Origin: UBA12202 sp049595035
GTDB lineage: Bacteria; Pseudomonadota; Alphaproteobacteria; Puniceispirillales; UBA1172
Length of the DNA: 64,000 bases
Reading direction: 5' to 3'
Assembly: GCA_049595035.1 (NCBI GenBank)
Contig: JBMYKD010000001.1
Coordinates: forward strand, 173,748-237,747
Below the pieces are notes generated by a model, which worked only from the letters and a program-made list of their open reading frames with translations, ran no database searches and was not told the DNA's origin. Of the stretch, positions 1 through 9,156 are shown one piece after another. Every line of letters begins with the position of its first letter. Position 1 is the first letter of the stretch. The translations under genes were made by a program, and so were the position numbers.

Positions 1-1865
1 ATTTTGATTTTGGGACGCTGGAACACCGTTTGCGTGAACTGGCTTTTCTGAATAGCGGGATTAGCATCATGCTGACAGATGACCGGCAAGCAGAACAGAA
101 ACAGCGTGAGTTTAAATTTGACGGCGGTTTGAAAGAATATGTTTCATGGATAGACCGCTCTCGTTCTTCCCTTCATGAACCGATTACCGCCAATACCGAA
201 AAAGAAGGCGTCGGGGTCGAACTGGCCATGGAATGGACAGATTCCTATCATGAAACAACCATGTGTTTTACCAATAATATTCCCCAACGTGACGGCGGCA
301 CTCATCTGGCGGGTTTCCGGGCGGCCATGACGCGGGTGATTAATAATTACGCACAGGAAAGCGGCATTGCAAAAAAAGAGAAAACCCAGCTATCCGGTGA
401 TGATGCACGCGAAGGATTGACAGCCATTATTTCAACAAAAGTCCCTGACCCTAAGTTTTCCTCGCAAACAAAAGATAAGCTGGTTTCCTCAGAGGTGCGG
501 CCGCTGGTAGAACAGGCAGTGGCAGAAGCCCTGTCGCAATGGCTGGAAGAGCATCCAACGGAAGCAAGAAAAGTTGTCTCAAAAGCTTATGAGGCAGCCG
601 CCGCTCGCGAAGCGGCGCGAAAAGCGCGGGAATTAACCCGCCGCAAAGGGGTGCTAGATATCACAAGCCTGCCGGGAAAACTGGCAGATTGTCAGGAAAA
701 AGACCCGGAAAAATCAGAAATCTTTCTGGTTGAGGGGGATTCCGCTGGCGGTTCGGCTAAACAGGGACGTGACCGTGCTAATCAGGCCATTCTTCCACTT
801 CGTGGTAAAATCCTCAATGTTGAAAGAGCGCGTATTGATAAAATGTTAAGCTCAGCCGAACTGGGCACATTGATTACCGCAATTGGTGCTGGTGTTGGTA
901 ATGCGGATATAGACCCCGATAAAGCCCGTTATCACAAGATTATCATCATGACAGATGCGGATGTTGATGGCAGTCATATCCGGACATTGCTACTAACGTT
1001 TTTCTTCCGCCATATGAAACCGCTCATTGAACGTGGTTATCTCTATATTGCACAGCCGCCGCTATTTCGCGCTAAGCGTGGCCAGTCGGAAGTCTATCTC
1101 AAAGATCAGCCAGCGATGGACGAATATCTGAAAGAACAGGGATTAAAGGATGCAATGCTGGAATGTGCAGATGGTCAGCAAATCGCTGGTGCTGATCTGA
1201 ACGCGCTGATGATGATGGCTATCGGGGCTAGCAAAAGCATTCAGGCCATGGCCAGAATTGTGGGGTCTGCACATGTGGTCGAACAAGCCGCCATTGCAGG
1301 TATCCTTACACCTGAAAGCATTACAAATGCAGAAGCAGCAGATTATCTGGCCAAACGTCTTGAAGGTCTGTCCGATATTCTTGAACGTGGCTGGCAGGGC
1401 CAGATCACCATGGATAAGAATAATCAGCCTATGATGGAAATATCACGCACCTTGCGCGGGGTTACAGAGCGTTATGGTTTGACGCCGCGACTTCTGGCAA
1501 CGGAAGAAGCACGCATCCTTGATCCGATGATTGGTGATTTGCAACGGTATTTTGGAAAACCAGCGCAATTGATTGTTGGTGGCAAATCACTGCCTGTTAA
1601 CGGCCCGATCAATATGGTGGATCATGTGTTTGAAATAGGGCGTAAAGGGGCACAGGTATCGCGATATAAAGGTCTTGGGGAAATGAATCCCGAACAGTTA
1701 TGGGAAACAACCCTTGATCCAAATCAGCGGACTTTACTGAAGGTTACGATTGATCACGAAGACGCCGCCGAAGAAGCATTTGCCATGTTGATGGGCGAAT
1801 CTGTGGAAGAACGGCGGCAATTTATTCAGGAAAATGCGCTTAAAGTAGCCAATCTGGATATTTGA
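1..1865 (+). CDS. gyrB: DNA gyrase subunit B, 3' part (5' end outside window)
   Basis: ATPase and strand-passage subunit of DNA gyrase. The reading frame is open from the first bases of the window and shows about 620 residues, so roughly the first 190 (the GHKL ATP-binding core) lie upstream. Visible in order: the transducer region, the Toprim domain with EGDSAGGSAKQGRD and the acidic TDADVDGSHI metal site, then QPPLF, then a stretch of about 165 residues before SRYKGLGEMNPEQLWETT. That long insert is typical of Gram-negative GyrB. The C-terminus FIQENALKVANLDI closely matches the GyrB ending and separates it from ParE. regB follows after 22 bp on the same strand. Confidence 0.97.
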   Translation, partial: FDFGTLEHRLRELAFLNSGISIMLTDDRQAEQKQREFKFDGGLKEYVSWIDRSRSSLHEPITANTEKEGVGVELAMEWTDSYHETTMCFTNNIPQRDGGTHLAGFRAAMTRVINNYAQESGIAKKEKTQLSGDDAREGLTAIISTKVPDPKFSSQTKDKLVSSEVRPLVEQAVAEALSQWLEEHPTEARKVVSKAYEAAAAREAARKARELTRRKGVLDITSLPGKLADCQEKDPEKSEIFLVEGDSAGGSAKQGRDRANQAILPLRGKILNVERARIDKMLSSAELGTLITAIGAGVGNADIDPDKARYHKIIIMTDADVDGSHIRTLLLTFFFRHMKPLIERGYLYIAQPPLFRAKRGQSEVYLKDQPAMDEYLKEQGLKDAMLECADGQQIAGADLNALMMMAIGASKSIQAMARIVGSAHVVEQAAIAGILTPESITNAEAADYLAKRLEGLSDILERGWQGQITMDKNNQPMMEISRTLRGVTERYGLTPRLLATEEARILDPMIGDLQRYFGKPAQLIVGGKSLPVNGPINMVDHVFEIGRKGAQVSRYKGLGEMNPEQLWETTLDPNQRTLLKVTIDHEDAAEEAFAMLMGESVEERRQFIQENALKVANLDI

Positions 1866-1887
1866 TCACCATCAGCAGGGAACTCAT

Positions 1888-3189
1888 ATGCCGCAACAGG
1901 ATTATGCCTTTCTCCAAATCAATGATCTGATTGATAGTGGCCAGTTGGCTATGGTGCGCTGGATTGCACTGGGTGGGCAATTGCTGACGGTACTGATTGC
2001 TTATCTGGCACTTGATTTTGCTATCCCCATATACTGGCTGTTGCTGATTATTCTGATTTCTGCTGTCATTGGTATATGGCAACATTGGTTTGGCCATGTG
2101 CGCACCCGCATCAATAACTACGAAGCTTTTTTCCTTCTTGGCTTTGATACGCTTCAGCTTTCTGGATTATTATTTTTGACCGGTGGTCTGACCAATCCCT
2201 TTGCCTTACTTCTGCTGGCACCGGTGGCTGTATCAGCGTCGCTATTATCCATGCGTTACACCATTTCCCTGATCCTGCTGGTGGCTTTTCTGGCCAGCCT
2301 TTTATCCGTCTACCATATTCCATTGCCATGGCCGGATGCTTCACCGCAATGGCCTTGGCTATATCTGGTAGGGCTATGGGTCGCTATTGTTTTTGCGGTC
2401 GGGTTTATTGGCATTTACATTGGACTCTTAACCAATCAAGCACGGCATATTCTGCGCGGACTTTCTGATGCCCGTTTCAATATGGCGCGTGAACAGCAGG
2501 TGGTATCTCTGGGCAGTCTTGCCACTGTTGCGGCACATAAACTTGGCTCGCCATTAAATACGATAACCCTGATCACCCATGAATTAGGGGAAATGCTGGA
2601 TGAAAAGGTAGATTATGACACGCTGGCAAATGAAATCACGGCATTGAAAGTGGAAACGGAACGGTGCCGGATGATACTTGCCGGATTAAGTGAGGATGCT
2701 AACCAGATTGATCAGATGAGCCATGATCCCGTATCGGTGCTGGCCTTGGTACAGGGGCTTATTGATGATCGCTTTGCTGATATTCGTGACATGATCAGGT
2801 TGCAGATCATGGAAACAGTCATTGGTGAACCCCCTAAATTAGGGGGACGTCCGGACATTATCTATAGCCTTGAAATGATGATAGATAATGCGGCGCAATT
2901 TGCCACAAACACCGTCAATATCGCTCTTGGCTGGGATAAAAAGCATGTCTATATCCGGATCACGGATGATGGCCCCGGATTTATGAGTGCTGTGCTGAAC
3001 CGGCTTGGGGAGCCATATAATTCTTCTCGCAAAGGGGAAGATGGGCATATGGGGTTAGGCTTATTCATTGCTACCACCATGATCGAAGGACTAGGCGGCC
3101 AGTTGGTAGCCAGAAATGTCAAAGATGGCGGGGCTGAGATTACCTTTATTCTGCCACGGGCAGAAATTGATGTTCAGTATATGGAATAA
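1888..3189 (+). CDS. regB: RegB/PrrB-family redox sensor histidine kinase
   Basis: Membrane sensor kinase of the RegB-RegA global redox system, 433 residues. The N-terminal half has about six hydrophobic segments and carries GGLTNPF at residues 99-105, the quinone-binding heptad known for RegB. The kinase core has the phospho-acceptor His217 in AAHKLGSPL, then Cys260 in ETERCRMIL, which lines up with the redox-active RegB cysteine, then an N box (IDNAAQF) and G boxes (DDGPGF, GHMGLGLF). Odd point: the residue after the histidine is Lys218 where this family normally has Glu (HELGTPL). Its partner regA follows after 51 bp. Family assignment is secure; the signalling effect of Lys218 is unknown. 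Confidence 0.93.
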   Translation: MPQQDYAFLQINDLIDSGQLAMVRWIALGGQLLTVLIAYLALDFAIPIYWLLLIILISAVIGIWQHWFGHVRTRINNYEAFFLLGFDTLQLSGLLFLTGGLTNPFALLLLAPVAVSASLLSMRYTISLILLVAFLASLLSVYHIPLPWPDASPQWPWLYLVGLWVAIVFAVGFIGIYIGLLTNQARHILRGLSDARFNMAREQQVVSLGSLATVAAHKLGSPLNTITLITHELGEMLDEKVDYDTLANEITALKVETERCRMILAGLSEDANQIDQMSHDPVSVLALVQGLIDDRFADIRDMIRLQIMETVIGEPPKLGGRPDIIYSLEMMIDNAAQFATNTVNIALGWDKKHVYIRITDDGPGFMSAVLNRLGEPYNSSRKGEDGHMGLGLFIATTMIEGLGGQLVARNVKDGGAEITFILPRAEIDVQYME

Positions 3190-3240
3190 ACAGCTTACCT
3201 TGTGTTTAGGACTTTTCTGCCTATATAAGGTTATAGGATA

Positions 3241-3783
3241 ATGATGATGCATAAAACAGAACATAAATTGCTGATTGTTGATGATGATGAAGCTCTGCTT
3301 GGCCGATTAGCGCGGGTCATGGAACGGAAAGGCTTCATTGTCACAATGGCATCCTGTCTGAATGATGCGCGTGAGTGTATAAAGACAGAACAATTCAGCC
3401 ATGCCATTCTTGATCTAAAGTTAGAACAAGGCAGCGGTCTGGATATCGTCCAGATTCTGAAAGATCACCAGCCCGATTGCCGGGTGGTGATGCTCACTGG
3501 CTTTGGTAATATTGCAACAGCGGTATCTGCGGTTAAAGCTGGTGCAATTGATTATCTGCCCAAACCGGCTGATCCTGATGCCATCGTAGCGGCTTTGCTC
3601 CAAAAGGGGGAATCCATGCCGCCACCACCAGAAGACCCCATGTCAGCTGATCGCGTGCGGTGGGAACATATTCAACGGGTTTATGAGCAATGTGGTCGGA
3701 ACGTATCGGAAACAGCCAGACGCCTTAAGCTTCACCGTCGCACGTTACAAAGAATCCTTGCCAAACACGCCCCAAGACCCTAA
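3241..3783 (+). CDS. regA: RegA/PrrA/ActR-family response regulator
   Basis: Cytoplasmic DNA-binding partner of RegB, about 180 residues. The receiver domain has the acidic pocket DDDE near residue 14, phospho-acceptor Asp58 in HAILDLKL, a conserved Thr in MLTGFG and Lys in YLPKPADP. A proline-rich linker (MPPPPEDP) leads to a C-terminal Fis-type helix-turn-helix (VSETARRLKLHRRTLQRIL), the normal RegA layout. Three in-frame ATG codons at 3241, 3244 and 3247 make the exact start uncertain; a weak AAGG lies about 10 bp upstream. It sits directly after regB and is probably co-transcribed with it. Confidence 0.94.
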   Translation: MMMHKTEHKLLIVDDDEALLGRLARVMERKGFIVTMASCLNDARECIKTEQFSHAILDLKLEQGSGLDIVQILKDHQPDCRVVMLTGFGNIATAVSAVKAGAIDYLPKPADPDAIVAALLQKGESMPPPPEDPMSADRVRWEHIQRVYEQCGRNVSETARRLKLHRRTLQRILAKHAPRP

Positions 3784-3819
3784 GCATTGTATTCTGTCAA
3801 CTGCATACAGAATACAAAG

Positions 3820-5010
3820 ATGAATAAAAACAAACACTATCATCCCGACACGATGGCCGTAAGAGGCGGGTTAAACCGTTCTCATTTTGATGAAACGGCT
3901 GAAGCGTTGTACCTTACATCAGGGTATGTTTATAAAACGGCACAGGAAGCCGCCGATTCGTTCAGCGGTGATCTAGACCGTTTTGTTTATTCCCGTTATG
4001 GCAACCCTACTGTTGCTATGTTGCAGGAACGTCTGGCTTTACTAGAAGGGGCACAATCCTGCCGAATGACAGCATCAGGCATGGCAGCGGTATTTGCCAC
4101 GATGGCAAGTTTGTTGAAATCAGGTGATCGGGTTGTTGCCAGTCGGGCATTATTTGGCGCATGCCACGCTATTCTAACGCAGATATTGCCACAATGGGGT
4201 ATTGAAACCGAATTGATTGACGGCACGGATAGCGATGCCTGGGAAATGGCTTTATCATGTCCGGCAAATATGGTTTTTATTGAAACACCATCAAACCCTT
4301 TGCTTGAACTCGTTGATCTGGAAAAAGTCACAGAATTAGCGCATCAGGCAGGTGCTCTCATGGTTGTTGATAATGTCTTTGCTACGCCTCTTGGACAGAA
4401 ACCGATTGCCTATGGTGCTGATCTGGTCGTGTATTCAGCCACCAAGCATATTGACGGTCAGGGACGGGTGCTTGGCGGTGCTATTCTTGGCAGGTCTGAT
4501 CTGGTTGATGAGAAGATTTTTAAATTTCTCTGCCGCACAGGACCTTCTATTAGCCCTTTTAACGCATGGGTTTTGCTTAAGTCACTGGAAAGCCTATCCT
4601 TAAGGGTAGAACGCATGGTTGCAAATGCTGATTATGTGGCTAGACATATGGCACAGCATTGTCCGGATATAAATATCCGCTATCCATGGCTGGAAAGTCA
4701 TCCGCAATATGCTCTAGCTAAAAAACAGATGCAGCATGGCGGTAATATTATCGCGATGGAATTGCCGGGTGGGCAAGCGGCATGTTTCTGGTTTCTGGAT
4801 CAGTTAGACATTATCGATATCTCAAATAATCTGGGCGATTCTAAATCATTAATCTGTCACCCCTTTACCACGACGCATAGTAATCTTGATGCCGCAGATA
4901 GGGCTTTGCTTGGCATTACTGATGGCCATATTCGCCTGTCTGTCGGGCTTGAACATGCTGATGATCTGATTGATGATCTGATGACAGGATATGCTGCTAT
5001 TAAAAGCTAG
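3820..5010 (+). CDS. metZ: O-succinylhomoserine sulfhydrylase (Cys/Met metabolism PLP enzyme)
   Basis: PLP enzyme that makes homocysteine from an O-acylhomoserine and sulfide in methionine synthesis. About 396 residues from the ATG at 3820; an earlier TTG at 3787 is in frame, but the family's conserved N-terminus (TMAVRGGLNRSHFDETAEALYLTSGYVY) begins close to the ATG. The PLP lysine is Lys209 in YSATKHIDGQGR. YSRYGNPT, TASGMAAV and VDNVFATP are also present. Among Cys/Met enzymes the phrase KHIDGQGR and the length favour MetZ over MetB or MetC. It starts 36 bp after regA on the same strand, but I infer no functional link. Confidence 0.88.
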   Translation: MNKNKHYHPDTMAVRGGLNRSHFDETAEALYLTSGYVYKTAQEAADSFSGDLDRFVYSRYGNPTVAMLQERLALLEGAQSCRMTASGMAAVFATMASLLKSGDRVVASRALFGACHAILTQILPQWGIETELIDGTDSDAWEMALSCPANMVFIETPSNPLLELVDLEKVTELAHQAGALMVVDNVFATPLGQKPIAYGADLVVYSATKHIDGQGRVLGGAILGRSDLVDEKIFKFLCRTGPSISPFNAWVLLKSLESLSLRVERMVANADYVARHMAQHCPDINIRYPWLESHPQYALAKKQMQHGGNIIAMELPGGQAACFWFLDQLDIIDISNNLGDSKSLICHPFTTTHSNLDAADRALLGITDGHIRLSVGLEHADDLIDDLMTGYAAIKS

Positions 5011-5017
5011 GCGATAA

Positions 5018-5071
5018 CCCCCCTAAGCCATGCTTATATTGATCTTTATGATAAGCCTCATCCGCTTGGGG
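5018..5071 (+). other. Nested hairpin downstream of metZ
   Basis: Just after the metZ stop, CCCC at 5020-5023 plus AAGC at 5025-5028 can pair with GCTTGGGG at 5064-5071, with one bulged T. Inside it GCTTAT (5032-5037) pairs with ATAAGC (5051-5056). No run of T follows, so it is not a canonical intrinsic terminator. It may end or stabilise the metZ transcript; no riboswitch class is recognised. Confidence 0.4.
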
Positions 5072-5173
5072 CATTCATGATCCTTTCTGTTCGTCATATT
5101 CCTTCCTTTGCATCATATGAAAGATACCACCTGTTGCTGATAATACCCTTTTTGGATAGGTCAGGTGGAGCAG

Positions 5174-5654
5174 ATGTTGAGTGGTTTTCCGAATAAGTCT
5201 TTATGTGTTGTTATCCTTTTAGCCAGCACAACACTAACTGCTTGTGGCGGCGGTGGCGGTGGCGGCGGCAATCATTTTTCCATTACTAGTGATAGGCAGA
5301 TGGGAACATTACCAGAAATAAGGCCGTTTACTCCGGATCAGACAGTGCCGGATTTTGACGCCTCGGCAACAGAATATCTGGATACGCCGACGTTGCTGGC
5401 TATGGGGTTAACGCCATTTTATGCGGCAGGGATATCAGGGTCTGGCATTTCTGTCGGGGTGCTGGATAGTGGCATTGACGGGGATCATGAAGAACTTGAT
5501 GGCCGCGTTGCGGGTGGAGGTGACTGGCAGGGTGATGGTCAGGGTGAAACATCACCTCAAAAGTTTACGGGGCAAACTGGGTGCAAAAAATCGCACCCAT
5601 GCCGTATGCAGGGCTATTGAACTGGGTTTGACACAGGAAGCGTCCGAAACTTAA
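5174..5654 (+). pseudogene. Decayed fusion: 5' end of an S8 serine protease joined to the 3' end of a LuxR-type regulator
   Basis: From the ATG at 5174 (GGAG just upstream) the protein starts with a lipoprotein-like signal (LTAC followed by a glycine run) and then the start of a subtilisin (S8) catalytic domain: GISGSGISVGVLDSGIDGDHEELDGRV, where the DSG aspartate is a triad residue. Homology stops after WQGDGQGE near 5545; the His and Ser parts of the triad are missing. In the +1-shifted frame, from about 5544 to the stop at 5654, the DNA reads VKHHLKSLRGKLGAKN then RTHAVCRAIELGL, which is the last helices of a LuxR-family HTH domain. So two unrelated gene ends are butted together, most simply by a deletion. 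The protease frame stops at 5620 after junk residues. The fragment ends 4 bp inside the acs stop region. Confidence 0.72.
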
Positions 5655-7597
5655 CCCTGAATAGGGCGATTCGATATCAGATCATCTACCACAGCCGGAT
5701 CAGCTAGGGTAGATGTATCACCAAGACTATCGATTTCATTTGAAGCAATTTTTCGCAGAATGCGCCGCATAATTTTGCCAGATCGTGTTTTCGGTAGTCC
5801 GGGTGCCCATTGTAACACATCAGGTGTCGCAATGGGGCCGATATCCTTACGCACCCATTGCCTGAGTTCAGCCAAGAGTGCATCATCGCCTTCAAGCCCT
5901 GCCAGCAAGGTCACATAGGCATAAATGCCCTGTCCCTTGATATCATGGGGATACCCCACCACGGCAGCTTCGGCAACTTTAGGATGGGCGACAAGGGCGG
6001 ATTCTACTTCTGCTGTGCCCATGCGGTGACCAGATACATTAATCACATCATCAACACGTCCGGTGATCCAGTAATACCCATCTTCATCACGCCGACAGCC
6101 ATCGCCTGTAAAATATCGTCCGGGGAATGTGGTGAAATAAGTGCTGATAAAACGACCATGATCACCATAAACCGTCCGCATCTGCCCTGGCCAGGACCGG
6201 TTTATACATAAGCTGCCAGAGGTTGCGCCATCTAGTGGCTGATTATCGCTATCAACCAGAATGGGTTCAATGCCGAAAAACGGTCTGGTTGCCGAACCGG
6301 GCTTAAGGGTGGTAGCACCCGGTAGAGGGGTGATCATGATCCCGCCTGTTTCCGTTTGCCACCATGTATCAACAATCGGGCAACGGCTTTCGCCTACAAC
6401 CTCATGATACCAGACCCATGCTTCGGGGTTAATCGGCTCCCCTACGGATCCAAGTGTTTTGAGAGATGAGCGGTCATAGCGGGTAACAAAATCATTTCCT
6501 TCCCGCATGAGCGCACGGATAGCGGTCGGGGCGGTATAGAATGTGTTTACCTTGTGCTTTTCAACTACCTCCCAGAATCGGCCAGCATCCGGATAGGTCG
6601 GCACGCCTTCAAATATGACGCCGGTCGCGCCATTGGCCAGTGGTCCATAGACAATATAGCTATGGCCAGTCACCCAGCCAACATCGGCGGTACACCAGTA
6701 CACATCACCCGGTTGATAATCAAAAACATATTTGAATGTCATACTGGCATAAACCATATATCCGCCTGTTGTATGCAGAACGCCTTTGGGTTTGCCGGTT
6801 GACCCGGAGGTATATAAAATAAACATCGGGTCTTCTGCGCCTACCTCGGCAGGGGGGCAATCAGCATCGACCTTTGCCATTTCCTCATGATACCAGACAT
6901 CCCTGCCCTCATGCCAGTCAATGGCACCGCCTGTGCGTTTTACCACGATGACGGTTTGACAATCCGGACACATTTCCAGCGCTTTATCCGTATTGTCTTT
7001 AAGTGGAATGGTTTTGCCGCCGCGCACCCCTTCATCTGCGGTAATGATAAATGCGGAATCACAATCAAGAATTCGACCAGCAAGCGAGTCAGGAGAAAAT
7101 CCGCCAAAAACAACAGAATGCACGGCCCCTATCCGGACAACAGCAAGCATAGCGACAACAGCTTCAACAATCATGGGCATATAGATAGTAACCCGATCAC
7201 CAGCCTTAACCCCTTGCGCTTTTAGAACATTGGCGAAACGGCAGACTTCCCCATGCAATTCCCGATAACTGATATGTCTGCTGGTTGATGGGTCATCTCC
7301 TTCGAAAATGAGAGCAGTCTGATCACCACGCGTATCCAGATGACGGTCCAGACAATTTGCACTCGCATTAAGGGTGCCGTCTTCATACCATCTGATAGCC
7401 AGTGATTTGGCATCATAAGTGGAGTTATTGACCACCGTATAAGGTTTCATCCAGTCAATTTGCGCCCGTCCCATTTCATCCCAGAAAGCGTCAGGCTGTT
7501 CTATGGAACGTTGATACATATCCTGATAGGTATCATGATCAATTAAAGCTGATGCTGCGCGTTCGGCTGATGGTGGAAATTGGTGATGGTCTGTCAT
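5651..7597 (-). CDS. acs: Acetyl-CoA synthetase (AMP-forming)
   Basis: Activates acetate to acetyl-CoA through acetyl-AMP, 648 residues. I place the start at 7597 because GAGGGGGAG lies about 4-5 bp upstream; the in-frame ATG at 7612 would overlap that site. Motifs: adenylate-forming loop YTSGSTGKPKGVLH, WWQTETGG, YWITGRVDDVINVSGHRMGT, and the catalytic, acetylation-prone Lys608 in TRSGKIMRRILRK. Full family length. It stands alone on the minus strand, 72 bp downstream of recX, and is convergent with the protease/LuxR remnant. Confidence 0.96.
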   Translation of the reverse strand: MTDHHQFPPSAERAASALIDHDTYQDMYQRSIEQPDAFWDEMGRAQIDWMKPYTVVNNSTYDAKSLAIRWYEDGTLNASANCLDRHLDTRGDQTALIFEGDDPSTSRHISYRELHGEVCRFANVLKAQGVKAGDRVTIYMPMIVEAVVAMLAVVRIGAVHSVVFGGFSPDSLAGRILDCDSAFIITADEGVRGGKTIPLKDNTDKALEMCPDCQTVIVVKRTGGAIDWHEGRDVWYHEEMAKVDADCPPAEVGAEDPMFILYTSGSTGKPKGVLHTTGGYMVYASMTFKYVFDYQPGDVYWCTADVGWVTGHSYIVYGPLANGATGVIFEGVPTYPDAGRFWEVVEKHKVNTFYTAPTAIRALMREGNDFVTRYDRSSLKTLGSVGEPINPEAWVWYHEVVGESRCPIVDTWWQTETGGIMITPLPGATTLKPGSATRPFFGIEPILVDSDNQPLDGATSGSLCINRSWPGQMRTVYGDHGRFISTYFTTFPGRYFTGDGCRRDEDGYYWITGRVDDVINVSGHRMGTAEVESALVAHPKVAEAAVVGYPHDIKGQGIYAYVTLLAGLEGDDALLAELRQWVRKDIGPIATPDVLQWAPGLPKTRSGKIMRRILRKIASNEIDSLGDTSTLADPAVVDDLISNRPIQG

Positions 7598-7638
7598 GGT
7601 ACTCCCCCTCATAATTCAGTATAAATCTACCCATATTT

Positions 7639-7657
7639 GGCTATTTTCACAATAGCC
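7639..7657. other. Perfect 7-bp hairpin between recX and acs
   Basis: GGCTATT (7639-7645) and AATAGCC (7651-7657) form a 7-bp stem around a 5-base loop. It lies between the recX stop and the acs start on the minus strand. No T tract follows in either direction, so a terminator role is only possible, not shown. Confidence 0.4.
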
Positions 7658-7669
7658 TGACATTCAGCA

Positions 7670-8221
7670 TTAATCATCATGGTCACTAAACAGCACCGAT
7701 TTTGCAACATTAAACCCGAAACCAGCACGAACCATGCTGGCGAGATGGCGATTTTCCCAATCGGCTTTTTTGCGGCTGTTAGGGCTGGCAAATTGCCCTA
7801 ATTTCCGCCTTCGGGCATATTTCATCGCTGCTTCGGTTTCTGCATCCATGCTGCCGATATCTTCATCATCCATAGTCTGATTGATGATGGCACTTTCAAC
7901 TCCCTTGCCTTTCAGATACTGGTTAATATGCCGTCCTGATGTTCCTCGGCGTCGCATCCCCCGCGCGCGCGAATGGGCATAGGCCACATCATCAATATAG
8001 CCAAGCGCGTTATAGCGGCTAACCAATCGGTCAATGGCCTGATCAAGCTGGGCTAGAAAAGCATCTTCTTCAGCGGGATCTGCATCTTTCGGCCAGCATT
8101 TGCGGCGACCAAAACGGGTCAGCACCTGCCGCAAATTGGCTTCGCTTGATGCAAATCGTGCCAGATAGCTGAGTGCTTTATTTTCGAGGCGTCGATTTAG
8201 CTTGTCATCAGAAATTACCAT
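7670..8221 (-). CDS. recX: RecX-family regulator of RecA
   Basis: RecX proteins bind RecA filaments and limit recombination. From the ATG at 8221 the product is 183 residues and begins right at the conserved region LENKALSYLARFASSEANLRQVLTRF, followed by LVSRYNALGYIDDVAYAHSRARGMRRRGTSG and a repeat of the three-helix unit. A longer form from 8260 or 8323 is open but would add low-complexity residues and run into the start of the divergent permease. recA is not nearby, which is common in alphaproteobacteria. Confidence 0.8.
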   Translation of the reverse strand: MVISDDKLNRRLENKALSYLARFASSEANLRQVLTRFGRRKCWPKDADPAEEDAFLAQLDQAIDRLVSRYNALGYIDDVAYAHSRARGMRRRGTSGRHINQYLKGKGVESAIINQTMDDEDIGSMDAETEAAMKYARRRKLGQFASPNSRKKADWENRHLASMVRAGFGFNVAKSVLFSDHDD

Positions 8222-8306
8222 GAATGACGATATCCCGATCGGTTTGCCGCGATTTATCATCGCGCGTGTTCTTGCTTTATGCCAGCATAGCGAATATGTT
8301 GCGCCC

Positions 8307-9143
8307 ATGTCGAGAAACAACATGAAAACCGAACATACTGCCGCACCAACCGTGATCAGACCTATTCATATAGGTTTTATCAACTGGATTGGTTTATCCA
8401 CGCTTTATAAGCGGGAAGTGATGCGCTTTGTCAAAATTTTAAGCCAGACCGTTGCCGCGCCAGTGATAACAACTTGGCTTTTTCTAACCGTTTTTGCTGT
8501 TGCTATTGGTGACCGGATTGATCTGATGGCAGAGATGGATTTACTTACTTTTCTTGCACCCGGGTTGATTATGATGGCAGTGTTACAAAATGCTTTTGCC
8601 AATACATCATCATCACTGGTCATTGGTAAGGTACAAGGCAACATTGTCGATCTGATCATGCCGCCCCTTAGCGCATATGAGCTATTTATAGGCATGGTTG
8701 CGGCCGGGATTACACGCGGTGTGATGGTGGCGATTGTGGCATTAATAACTATGCCATTGCTTGGGATCAATATTATGCCGGCCAGTATATGGGCAGCCAT
8801 AATATTTCTTCTGCTGGGGGCTGGCATTATGGCTGTGATTGGTATGATTGCCGGCATCTGGGCGGATAAGTTTGATAGTCTGGCAACAATCACCAATTTT
8901 GTTATACAGCCGCTGGTTTTTCTGTCTGGTACATTCTATACTATTGATCGGCTTCCGGATCATGTGGCGGTCATTGCATATATTAATCCGATTTTTTATA
9001 TGATTGATGGATTCCGCTATGCTATGACAGGTTATAGCTCGGCATCGCCGCTAATAGGGGGGTTGATTTTATTCCTGTCTATGCTGATGCTATCTGTGTT
9101 CGGAATTTATTTACTAAAAACCGGATATAAACTTAAAAGCTAG
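8307..9143 (+). CDS. ABC-2 type transporter permease (YadH/NodJ-like)
   Basis: Integral membrane permease of an ABC exporter, about 278 residues from the ATG at 8307 (an alternative ATG is at 8322; the frame is open further back to 8202 but that part overlaps recX). Six hydrophobic segments are visible, with family phrases ITTWLFLTVFAVAIGDRI, LAPGLIMMAVLQNAF and PLVFLSGTFYTIDRLP followed by INPIFYMIDGFRY. No ATPase gene is adjacent, so its partner must be encoded elsewhere. Substrate unknown. dcd follows after 13 bp on the same strand. Confidence 0.85.
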   Translation: MSRNNMKTEHTAAPTVIRPIHIGFINWIGLSTLYKREVMRFVKILSQTVAAPVITTWLFLTVFAVAIGDRIDLMAEMDLLTFLAPGLIMMAVLQNAFANTSSSLVIGKVQGNIVDLIMPPLSAYELFIGMVAAGITRGVMVAIVALITMPLLGINIMPASIWAAIIFLLLGAGIMAVIGMIAGIWADKFDSLATITNFVIQPLVFLSGTFYTIDRLPDHVAVIAYINPIFYMIDGFRYAMTGYSSASPLIGGLILFLSMLMLSVFGIYLLKTGYKLKS

Positions 9144-9156
9144 AACGGTTTCGGAC

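Noticed and set aside
3787..3819. TTG-initiated 11-residue extension of metZ
   Set aside because: The added residues are unlike the family and the ATG at 3820 immediately precedes the conserved N-terminus.
7639..7657. Intrinsic terminator for recX
   Set aside because: The stem is perfect, but no T run follows on either strand, so it is listed only as a hairpin.
8405..8896. Long minus-strand open frame inside the ABC-2 permease gene
   Set aside because: It mirrors the coding frame of a clear membrane protein and its translation has no family motif.
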